A stretch of DNA of 64,000 nt. It comes from CAWAYH01 sp963786195 (GTDB lineage: Bacteria; Acidobacteriota; Vicinamibacteria; Vicinamibacterales; 2-12-FULL-66-21). Positions 1-8,166 of this stretch are shown here, piece after piece; the first letter of the stretch is position 1, and each line of letters opens with the position of its first letter. A model generated the notes under the pieces. It was not told the origin of the DNA and ran no database searches. It saw only the letters and a program-made list of their open reading frames with translations. The stretch covers positions 124,001-188,000 of the forward strand of contig CAWAYH010000012.1 in assembly GCA_963786195.1 (NCBI GenBank), given 5' to 3'. The position numbers and the translations under genes are program-made.

Positions 1-561
1 ACTCCGCCAGGCGGCGTCCCTGTCCTGCCGCCCGGTGTGACGCCGATGACGCCCACTGGACCGCCGGCAACGCCGACGGGGCCGCCGCGGGATCCCACTC
101 AGCCGACCGCGCCGCCGCCGGCGACCGCGACGCCACAGGGAGGCTCAGCGGCCCAGGTGCTCATCACCGTGCCGCCGTCGAACATGGTGGTGGGCGGCGG
201 GCCCTACACGGTACCGCTGACGATCAACAACGCGTCACGGCTCTCGACGCTCACGCTGACGGTGACGTTCAACCCGAGCGTCCTGCGCGTGCGCAACGTC
301 CAGGACGGCACGTTCATGCGGCAGGGTGGCGTGACGGCGACGTTCACGCCTCGCATCGACATGGCAACCGGCCGCGTCGATATCGCGATCGTCCGCAGCG
401 GGGATCAGGCGGGCGCGTCGGGCGCCGGCCTCCTGGCAGCGTTGCAGTTCGATCCCGTGAATCCCGGCAACTCGCTGATCCAGGTCAGCGGTGTGGCGAG
501 CACGCCTGAAGGGGGCCCGCTGCAGCTGCAGTTCTCGCCCGTCAGCGTGACGGTGCGCTGA
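1..561 (+). CDS. C-terminal part of a secretin-like protein with cohesin domain (5' truncated)
   Basis: The reading frame is open from the first base, so the gene begins upstream of the window. The visible 186 residues consist of a Pro/Thr/Gly-rich linker (about residues 1-50) followed by a domain of about 130 residues resembling cohesin folds, with alternating beta-strand patterns such as VPLTINNASRLSTLTLTVTF. In Acidobacteriota the outer-membrane secretin GspD often carries such a C-terminal cohesin domain, and the pseudopilin genes that follow fit a type II secretion or type IV pilus-like operon. The secretin core is not visible, so the secretin assignment rests on context. A different surface protein with a cohesin domain remains possible. 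Confidence 0.55.
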   Translation, partial: TPPGGVPVLPPGVTPMTPTGPPATPTGPPRDPTQPTAPPPATATPQGGSAAQVLITVPPSNMVVGGGPYTVPLTINNASRLSTLTLTVTFNPSVLRVRNVQDGTFMRQGGVTATFTPRIDMATGRVDIAIVRSGDQAGASGAGLLAALQFDPVNPGNSLIQVSGVASTPEGGPLQLQFSPVSVTVR

Positions 562-625
562 GAAAACGAAGACGAAGACGACGACGAAAGGCAAAAACCA
601 GTTGAGCGTCCGCGAGGTCATGACC

Positions 626-1093
626 ATGCGCAGCTCGCGCGGGTTCACGTTCATCGAGCTCCTGATCGTCTCGACGATTCTGATCATTCTCGCCTCGGTC
701 GTGATGCCGCTCGCGAAGGTGAGCGCGCAGCGCACGAAGGAAGCGGAACTCCGCCGCTCGCTGCGCGAGATGCGCACCGCGATCGACAAGTTCAAGGACG
801 CGGTGGATATGGGGCTCATCCCGTCGACCGAGATTCGTACGGGCAGCGAAGGCTATCCGCCCGAACTGGATACCCTGGTCGAAGGCGTATCGGTGGCCAA
901 CGACGCGTCGGGACGGAAGCTGAAATTCCTGCGCCGCATTCCGATCGATCCGATGACGAACTCCACCGAATGGGGCCTGCGCTCGTATTCCGATCGTCCT
1001 GATTCGAGTTCATGGGGCGGTCAAAGCGTGTACGACGTCTACACGAAGTCGACGGGCACCGCGCTCGACGGCACGAAGTACAAGGACTGGTAA
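626..1093 (+). CDS. GspG-like type II secretion pseudopilin
   Basis: A small pseudopilin of the inner-membrane secretion assembly. It has a prepilin peptidase site, RG/FTFIELLIV, followed by a hydrophobic helix; Phe+1 and Glu+5 are both present. The chosen ATG gives a six-residue leader (MRSSRG) and has a GCGAGG ribosome site 8 bases upstream. A TTG at 602 with upstream GAAAGG is an alternative that would add eight residues. The globular part ends in a GTALDGTKYKDW motif, shared almost exactly with the next two genes. It lies 40-65 bases after the cohesin/secretin gene and is probably co-transcribed with it. Confidence 0.8.
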   Translation: MRSSRGFTFIELLIVSTILIILASVVMPLAKVSAQRTKEAELRRSLREMRTAIDKFKDAVDMGLIPSTEIRTGSEGYPPELDTLVEGVSVANDASGRKLKFLRRIPIDPMTNSTEWGLRSYSDRPDSSSWGGQSVYDVYTKSTGTALDGTKYKDW

Positions 1094-1117
1094 GGACAAA
1101 CGCCAGAGGAGCGCGCC

Positions 1118-1549
1118 ATGCTGATTTGGAGCCTCGATTCGCGGCTCACCCTTCGCAAGCGGCACCCGGCGAGCGGGTTCACGCTCGTCGAGCTGTTGAT
1201 CGTTCTCGCGCTGATCTCGATCCTCGCGGCGATGGGCATCGTCCAGTACCGCAACGGCGTGCGTCACGCGCAGGAGAGCGTCCTCAGGACCGATCTGTTC
1301 CGCATGCGCGACGCGATCGATCAGTACTACGCCGACAAGAACAAGTATCCCTCGTCGCTCGATTCTCTCGTCAGCGACGGCTACATGCGGAAGATCCCCG
1401 AAGATCCCATCACGAGGTCGACCGATACCTGGCAGACCATTCCCGCCGAGCCCGATCCCAGCAATCCAACTGCGGAACCGGGCGTCTACGACGTGAAGAG
1501 CGGCGCGCAGGGCACCGCGCTCGACGGTTCGACTTACGCCGACTGGTAG
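1118..1549 (+). CDS. GspG-like pseudopilin, second copy
   Basis: A second pseudopilin of 143 residues. A basic leader (with RKRH) ends at the cleavage site SG/FTLVELLIV, which keeps the canonical Phe+1 and Glu+5, and a hydrophobic helix follows. A GAGGAG ribosome site precedes the ATG. The central region has the GspG-like pattern YYADKNKYPSSLDSL, and the C-terminus is GTALDGSTYADW. It starts 24 bases after the previous gene and is followed by a near-duplicate. Its likely role is as a major or minor pseudopilin of the type II secretion/pilus machine, but which of the copies is the major one cannot be told from sequence. Confidence 0.82.
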   Translation: MLIWSLDSRLTLRKRHPASGFTLVELLIVLALISILAAMGIVQYRNGVRHAQESVLRTDLFRMRDAIDQYYADKNKYPSSLDSLVSDGYMRKIPEDPITRSTDTWQTIPAEPDPSNPTAEPGVYDVKSGAQGTALDGSTYADW

Positions 1550-1595
1550 TTCGTAGTTCGTAGTCCGTAGCTCGTAGCTCGTAGCTCGTGGTTCG
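1547..1595 (+). repeat. Seven tandem 7-bp units TAG(T/C)(T/C)CG
   Basis: Seven consecutive 7-bp units of the form TAGTTCG, TAGTCCG or TAGCTCG, the last degenerate (TGGTTCG). The first unit supplies the TAG stop codon of the preceding pseudopilin gene. The same words recur after the next gene, where they also appear inverted. The 7-bp period rules out a coding role. Confidence 0.85.
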
Positions 1596-1645
1596 TCGTG
1601 CGAACTCGAACAACGGCGCTCGACTGGGGAAGCGGGAGGCCGACG

Positions 1646-2050
1646 ATGGTGAGACGGCTATTGCTGCGCACCATCAGGGCGTTCGAGCGGCAGCTGTTGA
1701 TCGTTCTCGCGCTGATTTCGATCCTCGCGGCGATGGGAATCGTTCAGTACCGCAACGGCGTGCGTCACGCGCAGGAAAGCGTCCTCAGGACCGATCTGGT
1801 CCGCATGCGCGACGCCATCCATCGGTACTACGCCGACAAGCACAAGTATCCCGCGTCGCTCGACACGCTCGTCACCGACGGCTACATGCGGAAGATCCCC
1901 GAAGATCCCATCACGAGGTCGACCGATACCTGGCAGACCGTTCCCGCCGAGTCCGATCCCAGCAATCCAACTGCAGAACCGGGCGTGTACAACGTGAAGA
2001 GTGGGGGACAGGGCACCGCGCTGGATGGTTCGACCTACGCCGACTGGTAG
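1646..2050 (+). CDS. Degenerate pseudopilin paralogue lacking the cleavage site
   Basis: A tandem duplicate of the preceding pseudopilin. From LLIVLALISILAAMG onward the two proteins are nearly identical, including GTALDGSTYADW at the end. In this copy the prepilin peptidase site is destroyed: where the parent reads SGFTLVELLIV, this one reads RAFERQLLIV, so Gly-1 and Glu+5 are gone. The chosen ATG has a strong GGGAGG ribosome site 6 bases upstream; the open frame extends back to 1598. It may be an uncleaved membrane-anchored variant or a pseudogene in progress. The intact body frame argues that it is still translated or only recently formed. Confidence 0.65.
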   Translation: MVRRLLLRTIRAFERQLLIVLALISILAAMGIVQYRNGVRHAQESVLRTDLVRMRDAIHRYYADKHKYPASLDTLVTDGYMRKIPEDPITRSTDTWQTVPAESDPSNPTAEPGVYNVKSGGQGTALDGSTYADW

Positions 2051-2109
2051 TTCGTAGCTCGTCGCCCCGAGCGACGAGCCCCGAACTACGAGCTACGAAC
2101 TACGAGCTA
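2048..2109. repeat. Inverted 7-bp-unit repeat between convergent genes
   Basis: Units TAGTTCG TAGCTCG (2048-2061) are followed by their exact reverse complement CGAGCTACGAACTA (2089-2102), giving a perfect 14-bp stem, then one more CGAGCTA unit. The left arm contains the stop codon of the plus-strand pseudopilin, and the right end contains the stop codon of the minus-strand lipoprotein gene. The structure could act as a bidirectional terminator, although it has no T-run. Confidence 0.75.
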
Positions 2110-3399
2110 CGGGATGATCGTCACCGTGCCGAAGCCGTCACCCGACGGTCCTGATACCTGCGTGACCCTGACGCTGATGAACTTGCTGCCGGTTGTCACC
2201 CAGGAGACGGCGACCTGGTTGCCGCTGGTCGTGGCAGCTGGAGGCGTCGCCCCGGCGCCGAAGTTCCACTCGTAGCTGAGGATCGCGGACGTATTGCCAG
2301 AGACTTGCGCCCTCAGGATGACGATCTGATTGACGCTCGCAGAGGCCGGCGCGGCTGTCACAATCACCGACGGCGGCTGCGCCGGCGTGACGATGACGGT
2401 GGTCGACACGCTCTCCGAGAAATTGCTGGCGTCGGTCGCGGTCGCGATCACCGTGAACGTCCCGGGTTCCGCGTAGATGTGCGACACCGTCGTCGACGCG
2501 CTCAGGGCACCGAGCGACTGAGTCGCTCCGTCGCCCCACGTGATTCTGACGTCGCGGATGTTCGCTTGTGCGTTCACCGCCACGGTGAAGAGCGCAGGCT
2601 GAAGCGCGGATAGCGACGTGGTCGGGGCTGTCAACGTCAGGCCGGTCCGCGGGTTGAGTGCGACCGTCACCGTCGCGGTCTTTCCTGCGACGTTGGCGGT
2701 GACGACCGTCTGCCGCTGGCTGGTGAGCGTGACGTGCGCCACGCCGCTCGAGTCCGTGTTGGCGGTCGACGCGGAAAGCGATCCGACGTCCGCGGTGAAC
2801 GTCACGGGGATGCCCGACACGCCGGCGCCGCTGATGTCCTCGACGCGGGCCGAGATCTCCGAATTGCCGCCCGACGGTCCGAGCGTCTGCGGGCTTGCAC
2901 TCAGGAGCACGCGTTCGGCGGCGGCCGTGCCGATCTTCAGGGCGTTGGTGCCGTCGAGCCTGGTCGACGCGCCGCCGGAAAATGCGGTGATCGACGCGAG
3001 CCCGCTCTGGCCGCCCGCAATGAATCTCACCCTCACCTGACCGTTGTGTGTTCGTGCCTCCGCCGGCTCAATTCGCCCGAGCGTCGTCGTAAACGTGATG
3101 ACGGTGCCATTCTGGACGGGCGTCCCGGCAGCCGGGTTCGTCGTCGGGGCAGTAGGGGTCGTCGGAGCTCCTCCCCCGGCTGGCGGTGTCGACGGAGTCG
3201 AGGCGGTGCCGTTCTCGATCGCGGTGGCCAGAATCTCGATCTCGCCATTCAGCGGGATTATCGAGGAAGAGGGAAACAGCGATATGACCGTGCCGCCGGG
3301 CGCCAGAAGCGGCACCTTGTCACACGCGGGGGCAACGAGCATGACGCTGAGCGCCACGACGACGGCGGAGAGAACCCGGAGCCTGATTTGTGCTAGCAT
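2107..3399 (-). CDS. Lipoprotein with bacterial Ig-like and PKD-like domains
   Basis: A secreted, probably outer-membrane-anchored lipoprotein. From the Met at 3399 the signal peptide is basic (MLAQIRLR), then hydrophobic, and ends in a lipobox APAC with Cys followed by Asp-Lys. After a Pro/Thr/Gly-rich spacer come two invasin-type Ig-like modules (for example VTFTADVGSLSASTANTDSSG) and two PKD-like modules (SHIYAEPGTFTVIATATDAS). Such proteins usually serve as adhesins or scaffolds; no enzyme motif is visible. An ATG at 3426 is possible, but its codon would overlap the divergent gene's ATG at 3425. The gene converges on the duplicated pseudopilin and may belong to the same surface apparatus. 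Confidence 0.72.
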   Translation of the reverse strand: MLAQIRLRVLSAVVVALSVMLVAPACDKVPLLAPGGTVISLFPSSSIIPLNGEIEILATAIENGTASTPSTPPAGGGAPTTPTAPTTNPAAGTPVQNGTVITFTTTLGRIEPAEARTHNGQVRVRFIAGGQSGLASITAFSGGASTRLDGTNALKIGTAAAERVLLSASPQTLGPSGGNSEISARVEDISGAGVSGIPVTFTADVGSLSASTANTDSSGVAHVTLTSQRQTVVTANVAGKTATVTVALNPRTGLTLTAPTTSLSALQPALFTVAVNAQANIRDVRITWGDGATQSLGALSASTTVSHIYAEPGTFTVIATATDASNFSESVSTTVIVTPAQPPSVIVTAAPASASVNQIVILRAQVSGNTSAILSYEWNFGAGATPPAATTSGNQVAVSWVTTGSKFISVRVTQVSGPSGDGFGTVTIIP

Positions 3400-3424
3400 A
3401 GACAACGCTAAGGATAATACTCTC

Positions 3425-4174
3425 ATGGGTTTACACGGTCAAGCGCTCTCCGGCGAACGGGGATACGCCATGGCGGCCCTGCTCGTGGCGCTCGCGATCA
3501 TGTCGATCCTTTTGACGGTCGCAATGCCCGTCTGGCGAGTAGAATCTCGCCGGGAAAAAGAGGCGGAGCTCGTTTTTCGCGGCGAGCAATACGCCCGGGC
3601 AATTGCGCTCTACCGTTTCAAGAACCCGAACATCCCCAACGCCCTGCCGCCAAGCCTCGACATGCTCGTGCAGGGACGATTCCTCCGGAAGAAATACAAA
3701 GATCCCATGGTGGCCGACGGTGAGTTTCAGATCATCGGCGGCGCGCAGGGAGCCCCGGGTGCGCAGCAGCCGCCAGGCCAGGCCGGCGGCGCCCGCGGTG
3801 GCACGTCCAATCCGCAGCTCGGCTCGCCGAATGCTCCGACGATGGGCGGCATCATGGGGGTTCGCAGCAAGAGCATCGAGAACTCGCTGCGTACCTACCG
3901 CGGCGCAACTCGGTACGACCAATGGAATTTTACATTCGCGATCGTGCCCAGGCCCGGAGGCAGCATGCCGATGGCGCAGCCAGGCCAGGGCGGTCCCGGA
4001 GCTGGTCCTGGTGGACCGGGTGCGCCAGGCGGCCGAGGTCCGGGCGGCGGTCGAGGTCCACGCGGTGAGGGCAGCGGACCTGGTCGCGGCATGGAGCGTG
4101 GACCCGGAGGTTTCCCGCCTCCTCCGCCGCCGGTTCCTGGACGAGGACGCGGACCCGCCGGTCGAGGTGGATAA
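3425..4174 (+). CDS. Pseudopilin-like protein with Gly/Pro-rich tail
   Basis: A protein of 249 residues with a short leader and a prepilin-like segment ERG/YAMAALLVALAIMSILL, in which position +5 is Ala instead of Glu. GspK-type tip pseudopilins also lack Glu+5, but this protein is not long enough to be a typical GspK. After the helix comes a GspG-like stretch (PNALPPSLDMLVQGRFLRKKYKDPM), then a low-complexity tail of about 90 residues rich in Gly, Pro and Arg. AAGGA upstream supports the ATG at 3425. It is the fourth pilin-like gene in the cluster, transcribed divergently from the lipoprotein and ending one base before the convergent hydrolase gene. Confidence 0.68.
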   Translation: MGLHGQALSGERGYAMAALLVALAIMSILLTVAMPVWRVESRREKEAELVFRGEQYARAIALYRFKNPNIPNALPPSLDMLVQGRFLRKKYKDPMVADGEFQIIGGAQGAPGAQQPPGQAGGARGGTSNPQLGSPNAPTMGGIMGVRSKSIENSLRTYRGATRYDQWNFTFAIVPRPGGSMPMAQPGQGGPGAGPGGPGAPGGRGPGGGRGPRGEGSGPGRGMERGPGGFPPPPPPVPGRGRGPAGRGG

Positions 4175-4175
4175 A

Positions 4176-5276
4176 TTACTCGAGCGCGGCGACGACCGCA
4201 TCGTGGAATCTTCGCCTGATCTCCTGCACCCCATCGTTCTCCCGCGTCGGATACACACGATTGCTCAGCAGTACCACGTAGAGGTCGCGTTCCCAATCGA
4301 TCCAGAGTGACGTGCCGGTAAAACCGGTGTGCCCGATCGCCGTCGCGGACATGCGCGTGCCGCACGACGATGTCGGCAGCATCGTGTCCCATCCGAGCGC
4401 GCGCGAGCTCCCGGGAACGTCGGTTCGTCTGATGAATTCGCGTACCGTCTCCGGTTTCGCCAGGATCGGTTCGCCGGCGATCGTGCGCAGCAGCGCACGC
4501 GCGAACGCGCCAATGGCCGCCGCCGTGCCGAACAGCCCCGCGTGTCCGGCCGCGCCGCCGAGCGCCCATGCATTTTCATCGTGGACCTCGCCGACGAGGA
4601 GACGCCCTCGCCACGGATCGACCTCGGTCGGCGCGGCTCTGACGCGCCAGGCACGTGGCGGGTTGAATCGCAGCGCCTCGGCGGTGAAGAACGATGCGAC
4701 TCGATGGAACTGCGTCGCGAGGTTCTTCGCCGGATCCGACGAACCGGGTCCGCCGCGGTAAGCAGGCCCGGCCGGCTGCGCATCCTCGAGAATGAATCCG
4801 AGCAGCATGAACCCGAGATCGCTGTAGATCGACTGCGAACGGGGCGGGTACTCCAGTGGCAGCGAGCCGATGGTGTGCTGAAACTCGAACCGGCCCGTGT
4901 GGTCGCGGTACAGCGGCAGATACGCAGTCAGGCCGGACGCGTGAGCGAGCACGTCCCGGATCCTGACGCCCTCGCGGTCCTGGCTTTTCCACTCGGGCAA
5001 CCAACGACTCAGCAGATCGTCGAGGCGAATCCGCCCGTCGTCCGTTGCGCGCATCAGCAGCGTCGCGGTGGCGATCGGCTTGGTGAGCGAGGCCAGGTCG
5101 AAGACCGTATCGCGCTCGACAGGAGGCGATGCGCTGTCGTAGGTCAGCGTGCCCGCGACGTCGCGCCAGAGGAAGCTATGAGCGCGCCCGACCTCGAGCG
5201 ACGCGCAGGGGAACGCACGGGTCGCGATCGCCCCGCGGATCAGCTCGCTCGCCTGACGAAATTGTTCGGGTATCAC
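4176..5276 (-). CDS. Serine hydrolase of the beta-lactamase / class C family
   Basis: A 366-residue member of the beta-lactamase superfamily (PF00144, with EstB/AmpC/YbbE-like proteins). The catalytic SxxK is SLTK at residues 63-66 and the YxN position reads YSD at 151-153. The C-terminal GHTGFTG stands where the KTG/HTG triad is expected. There is no clear signal peptide. Members are esterases, DD-peptidases or amidases; a related gene (ybbE) sits in the Bacillus MurNAc-recycling operon. Its start overlaps the symporter stop by 4 bp, so the two are translationally coupled. With murQ and amino-sugar genes nearby, a role in cell-wall peptide or muropeptide processing is a reasonable inference. 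Confidence 0.8.
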   Translation of the reverse strand: MIPEQFRQASELIRGAIATRAFPCASLEVGRAHSFLWRDVAGTLTYDSASPPVERDTVFDLASLTKPIATATLLMRATDDGRIRLDDLLSRWLPEWKSQDREGVRIRDVLAHASGLTAYLPLYRDHTGRFEFQHTIGSLPLEYPPRSQSIYSDLGFMLLGFILEDAQPAGPAYRGGPGSSDPAKNLATQFHRVASFFTAEALRFNPPRAWRVRAAPTEVDPWRGRLLVGEVHDENAWALGGAAGHAGLFGTAAAIGAFARALLRTIAGEPILAKPETVREFIRRTDVPGSSRALGWDTMLPTSSCGTRMSATAIGHTGFTGTSLWIDWERDLYVVLLSNRVYPTRENDGVQEIRRRFHDAVVAALE

Positions 5277-6703
5277 CTGGGTGCTTTATCGATGAATGCG
5301 GAGGCCACGAGTGCGACGAGCACGGTCACCGTCGAGCCGATGAAGGCGTACCAGGTCCACGCCGCCGCTGCCGTCCACCACACCGCCGTCAGGACGACGA
5401 TCCCGGTCACCATCCCGCAGATCATCGCGCGCGATCCAACCCGCGTCGTCAGGACGCCGGCCAGAAAGGCTCCGAGCACGGGCCCGGCGGCGAGCGACAG
5501 CACGGCAAGGCCGGTGTCGAGGACGGATCGAATCCACTGTGCGCCGAGCGCGACGCCAATCTGCGCGACGCCCCAGAAGATTGTGGCCTGCCGGGACACG
5601 CGCATCAGCGTCGGCTGATCGGCATCGGGCCTGACGTACTTCAGGTAGAAGTCATTCACCGTCGTCGCCGCCAGCGCGTTGATCGACGGCGACAGCGCCG
5701 CCGCGACGATCGCGGCCACGATGAACCCCGCCGCGCCGTGCGAAAGTGAGGTCACGACGAAAAGCGGCAGGACCTCGTCGTTCGTCGCGAGCGGCCGCGG
5801 CAGAGGCGTCTGTTGATAGAAGACGAACAGCAGAACGCCGATGATCAGGAACAACGTGAACTGAGCAAAAACTATGAAGCCGCTCAGGATCAGTCCGGAC
5901 GCGGCGCTGGCGGCGGATCGCGCCGACAGGAGCCGCTGCACCAGGAACTGATCCGTTCCGTGCGTGGCGAGCGTCAGCGCAATGCCACCCAGAATGCCTG
6001 CCCAGAACGTGTATATCCGGTGCGGATCCCACGTGAAGTCGAAGACCTGGAACTTGCCGGCCGCCTCGCCGGCGGCGACGACCGCGTCCCAGCCCCCGTT
6101 GATCTGCTGCAGCAAGCCGACGAGCACCACGAGCGCGCCGGCGACGTAGACGAACATCTGCACCACGTCGGTCCAGATGACCGCCGATACGCCTCCGCGC
6201 GTCGTGTAGATAATCATCGCGACGCCGATGATGACGATCGTCAGGCTCACGGGCACCTGCGTCACGACGGTGATGACGAGCGCGGTGGCGAACAGCCGGA
6301 CGCCGTCGGCCAGTGTGCGCGTGACGAGAAATATGCCCGCCGCGATGTTCTTGACCTCAGGCCCGAAGCGCCGCTCGAGCAGCTCGTACGATGTGAACAG
6401 CTCGCCCCGGAAGTACGCGGGGATGAAGAGCACGCTCACGAGGAGCCGTCCGACGACGTAGCCCAGGGCGAGCTGCAGGAACGCCATGTTGCCGGCGTAG
6501 GCCTGCGCGGGTACGCCGATGAAGCTGAGCGTGCTGGTCTCCGTCGCGACAATCGTGAAGCAGATCGCCCACCACGGAACGGAGCGATCGGTCAGGAAGT
6601 AATCACGGGTGGTCTTCTGGAACCTTGCGAACCAGGAACCGAAGGCGGTAATGGCTACGAGGTAGCCGGCGATGACGAGATAGTCGAGCCAGCTAAGGGT
6701 CAT
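5273..6703 (-). CDS. Sodium:solute symporter (SSS family)
   Basis: A 476-residue integral inner-membrane protein with about 13 hydrophobic segments and the SSS-family arrangement (N-terminal YLVAITAFGSWFAR, followed by the conserved ATETSTLSFIGVPAQAYAG). It should couple inward sodium to uptake of a small solute. It overlaps both neighbours by 4 bp, forming a three-gene minus-strand unit with the glycoside hydrolase-like and serine hydrolase genes. SSS proteins carry sialic acids, sugars and amino acids. The location next to MurQ and NagB-type genes suggests an amino sugar or muropeptide-derived sugar as substrate, but sequence alone does not fix this. Confidence 0.87.
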   Translation of the reverse strand: MTLSWLDYLVIAGYLVAITAFGSWFARFQKTTRDYFLTDRSVPWWAICFTIVATETSTLSFIGVPAQAYAGNMAFLQLALGYVVGRLLVSVLFIPAYFRGELFTSYELLERRFGPEVKNIAAGIFLVTRTLADGVRLFATALVITVVTQVPVSLTIVIIGVAMIIYTTRGGVSAVIWTDVVQMFVYVAGALVVLVGLLQQINGGWDAVVAAGEAAGKFQVFDFTWDPHRIYTFWAGILGGIALTLATHGTDQFLVQRLLSARSAASAASGLILSGFIVFAQFTLFLIIGVLLFVFYQQTPLPRPLATNDEVLPLFVVTSLSHGAAGFIVAAIVAAALSPSINALAATTVNDFYLKYVRPDADQPTLMRVSRQATIFWGVAQIGVALGAQWIRSVLDTGLAVLSLAAGPVLGAFLAGVLTTRVGSRAMICGMVTGIVVLTAVWWTAAAAWTWYAFIGSTVTVLVALVASAFIDKAPR

Positions 6704-7997
6704 GCCGTCCCGTGACGGTCATCGGGTTTCGCTGGATACGGCGCTTTGCGCGAAAGCCGAGCGTCCGACCACGCCGAGGTAGTCGGGGAAGCCTGTCGCG
6801 GATCGACGAGGCTGTCGTACGAGAACAGCACGACGCCCGCAGCGCCGAGGCGGCGCGCGGTCTGGATGTTCTCGATCGTCTGCGCCGGCGGCAGGCGATA
6901 GGCGCCGATGCCGGCCCACACGGGGCGGTCGCCCGCGATGCTTCGAGCTGCCGCGATCTGTTCCGCGAAGCGTGCCGGCTCGGGCGTGTACGCCATCGGG
7001 CAGACTGCGTCGATGAGCCCGGCGTCCAGCCACGCGCCCCAGTCCTGCAGCCGATGCGTTCGAGCCTCCTGGAGATCCGGGGCCGCGGCGGCGGTGACCG
7101 ATGCGGACGGGCGGATCGATTTGACGCTCGTCCGCAGGCGGCTGACGAGCGCCGTCATCTTCGACACCCTGAACGTCATCCAGTCGTCGGGCATCGCGTC
7201 GGGGTACGCGAGGAAGTCCTCGGTTTCCCGCTGGTCGAGCGTCCGGCGCATCTGAGCCGACAGGCGCGGCCGCACGCTGTCGCGAAAGGCACGGACGGCG
7301 CCGCGGCTGTAATCGAAGCGCTCGGACGGGTAGCGTGCGTAGTCGAGGTGCACGCCGTCGACCGCATAGCGACGGACGAGATCGCGCACCACCGAGTCGA
7401 GGTGGTCGACCGCCGCGGGCAGAATCGGCGACGCGTAGAGGCCCTCGACGTCCGCAGACTGTGCTCGGGTCCAGCGGGCGAGCTTACCGACGTAGGCCGG
7501 GCTCTCTTCTTCGACCCGCGCCAGGTCCTGCGCGATGTCGCGCGGCACCATGAGCCATTCCGGATGGCGATGGACGATGTGCGTGCGCGCCCGCGGCAGA
7601 TCGACCGCGCTCGACACCAGATTCACGTTCACCCACGCGTGAACGCGCAGCCCGGCGTCCTTTGCCGACTCGAGCACGGTTGCCAGCGGATCGAAGGTGT
7701 CGGGCTGACGGTGAAGCTCGGTGGCGCGTGGCTCCGGACCGCCGTTGTAGTACGCGTCGCCCCGGCCCCGTACCTGGACCAGCAGCGTGTTGAATCCATG
7801 CGCGCGCGCGTCGCGCACCAGCGTCGCGATCGATTCGGAGAAGACAGCGACGTCCTGAGTACCCAGAGTGCCCGGGTCTCGGTCGTCGAAGAGGGAGTGG
7901 CGGCAACGTCGGGCCCAGCCGCGGTGAGCACGAGGAGCGCCGCCCCGAGGACCCTCAAACACGCCCTCAGCGAGGCGCACACACCGGAACAACGCAT
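6700..7997 (-). CDS. Secreted family-10-like glycoside hydrolase (GHL10/DUF187), one frameshift
   Basis: A probable periplasmic or secreted glycosidase-like protein. The N-terminus from 7997 is a signal peptide (ending GPDVAATPS) leading into TRALWVLRTSL. At about 7838 the frame changes and continues as SIATLVRDARAHGFNTLLVQ to the stop. Restoring one G in CTCCGAATCG would join the halves as SSPESIATL, so a missing base is likely. The catalytic-barrel signature is VDGVHLDYARYP. A divergent promoter (8008-8037) would start transcription only a few bases before 7997, supporting this start. It overlaps the symporter by 4 bp and probably trims glycans for import. Confidence 0.75.
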
Positions 7998-8007
7998 AAA
8001 CCATAGA

Positions 8008-8037
8008 AAGATAACAGGTTGCGCGTGCGACTGTCAA
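8008..8037 (-). promoter_or_regulatory. Promoter for the glycoside hydrolase-symporter-hydrolase unit
   Basis: On the minus strand a perfect TTGACA -35 box (8037-8032) is separated by 18 bases from TATCTT (8013-8008). Initiation would fall near 8001, almost at the ATG at 7997, implying a very short leader. Confidence 0.5.
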
Positions 8038-8058
8038 CGCGTTTGTCGCCGCATTCGT

Positions 8059-8088
8059 TTGACTTTCACCCGCACCGGGGTCTAGAGT
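8059..8088 (+). promoter_or_regulatory. Promoter for the TonB-dependent receptor
   Basis: TTGACT (8059-8064), an 18-base spacer and TAGAGT (8083-8088). It is back-to-back with the minus-strand promoter in the same 80-bp spacer and leaves a 5' leader of about 70 bases before the receptor ATG. Confidence 0.4.
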
Positions 8089-8166
8089 GCGCCCGTTACA
8101 TCGTCGTCACGCATTGCACTCTTGATCGCCTTTCACGTGCTTCCTGCTTCGGGGAGGAGGATCCCG

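Noticed and set aside
6712..8085. A 457-codon plus-strand frame opposite the glycoside hydrolase gene
   Set aside because: It has no domain signal and an Arg-rich shadow composition. The minus strand carries a recognisable catalytic barrel and a signal peptide.
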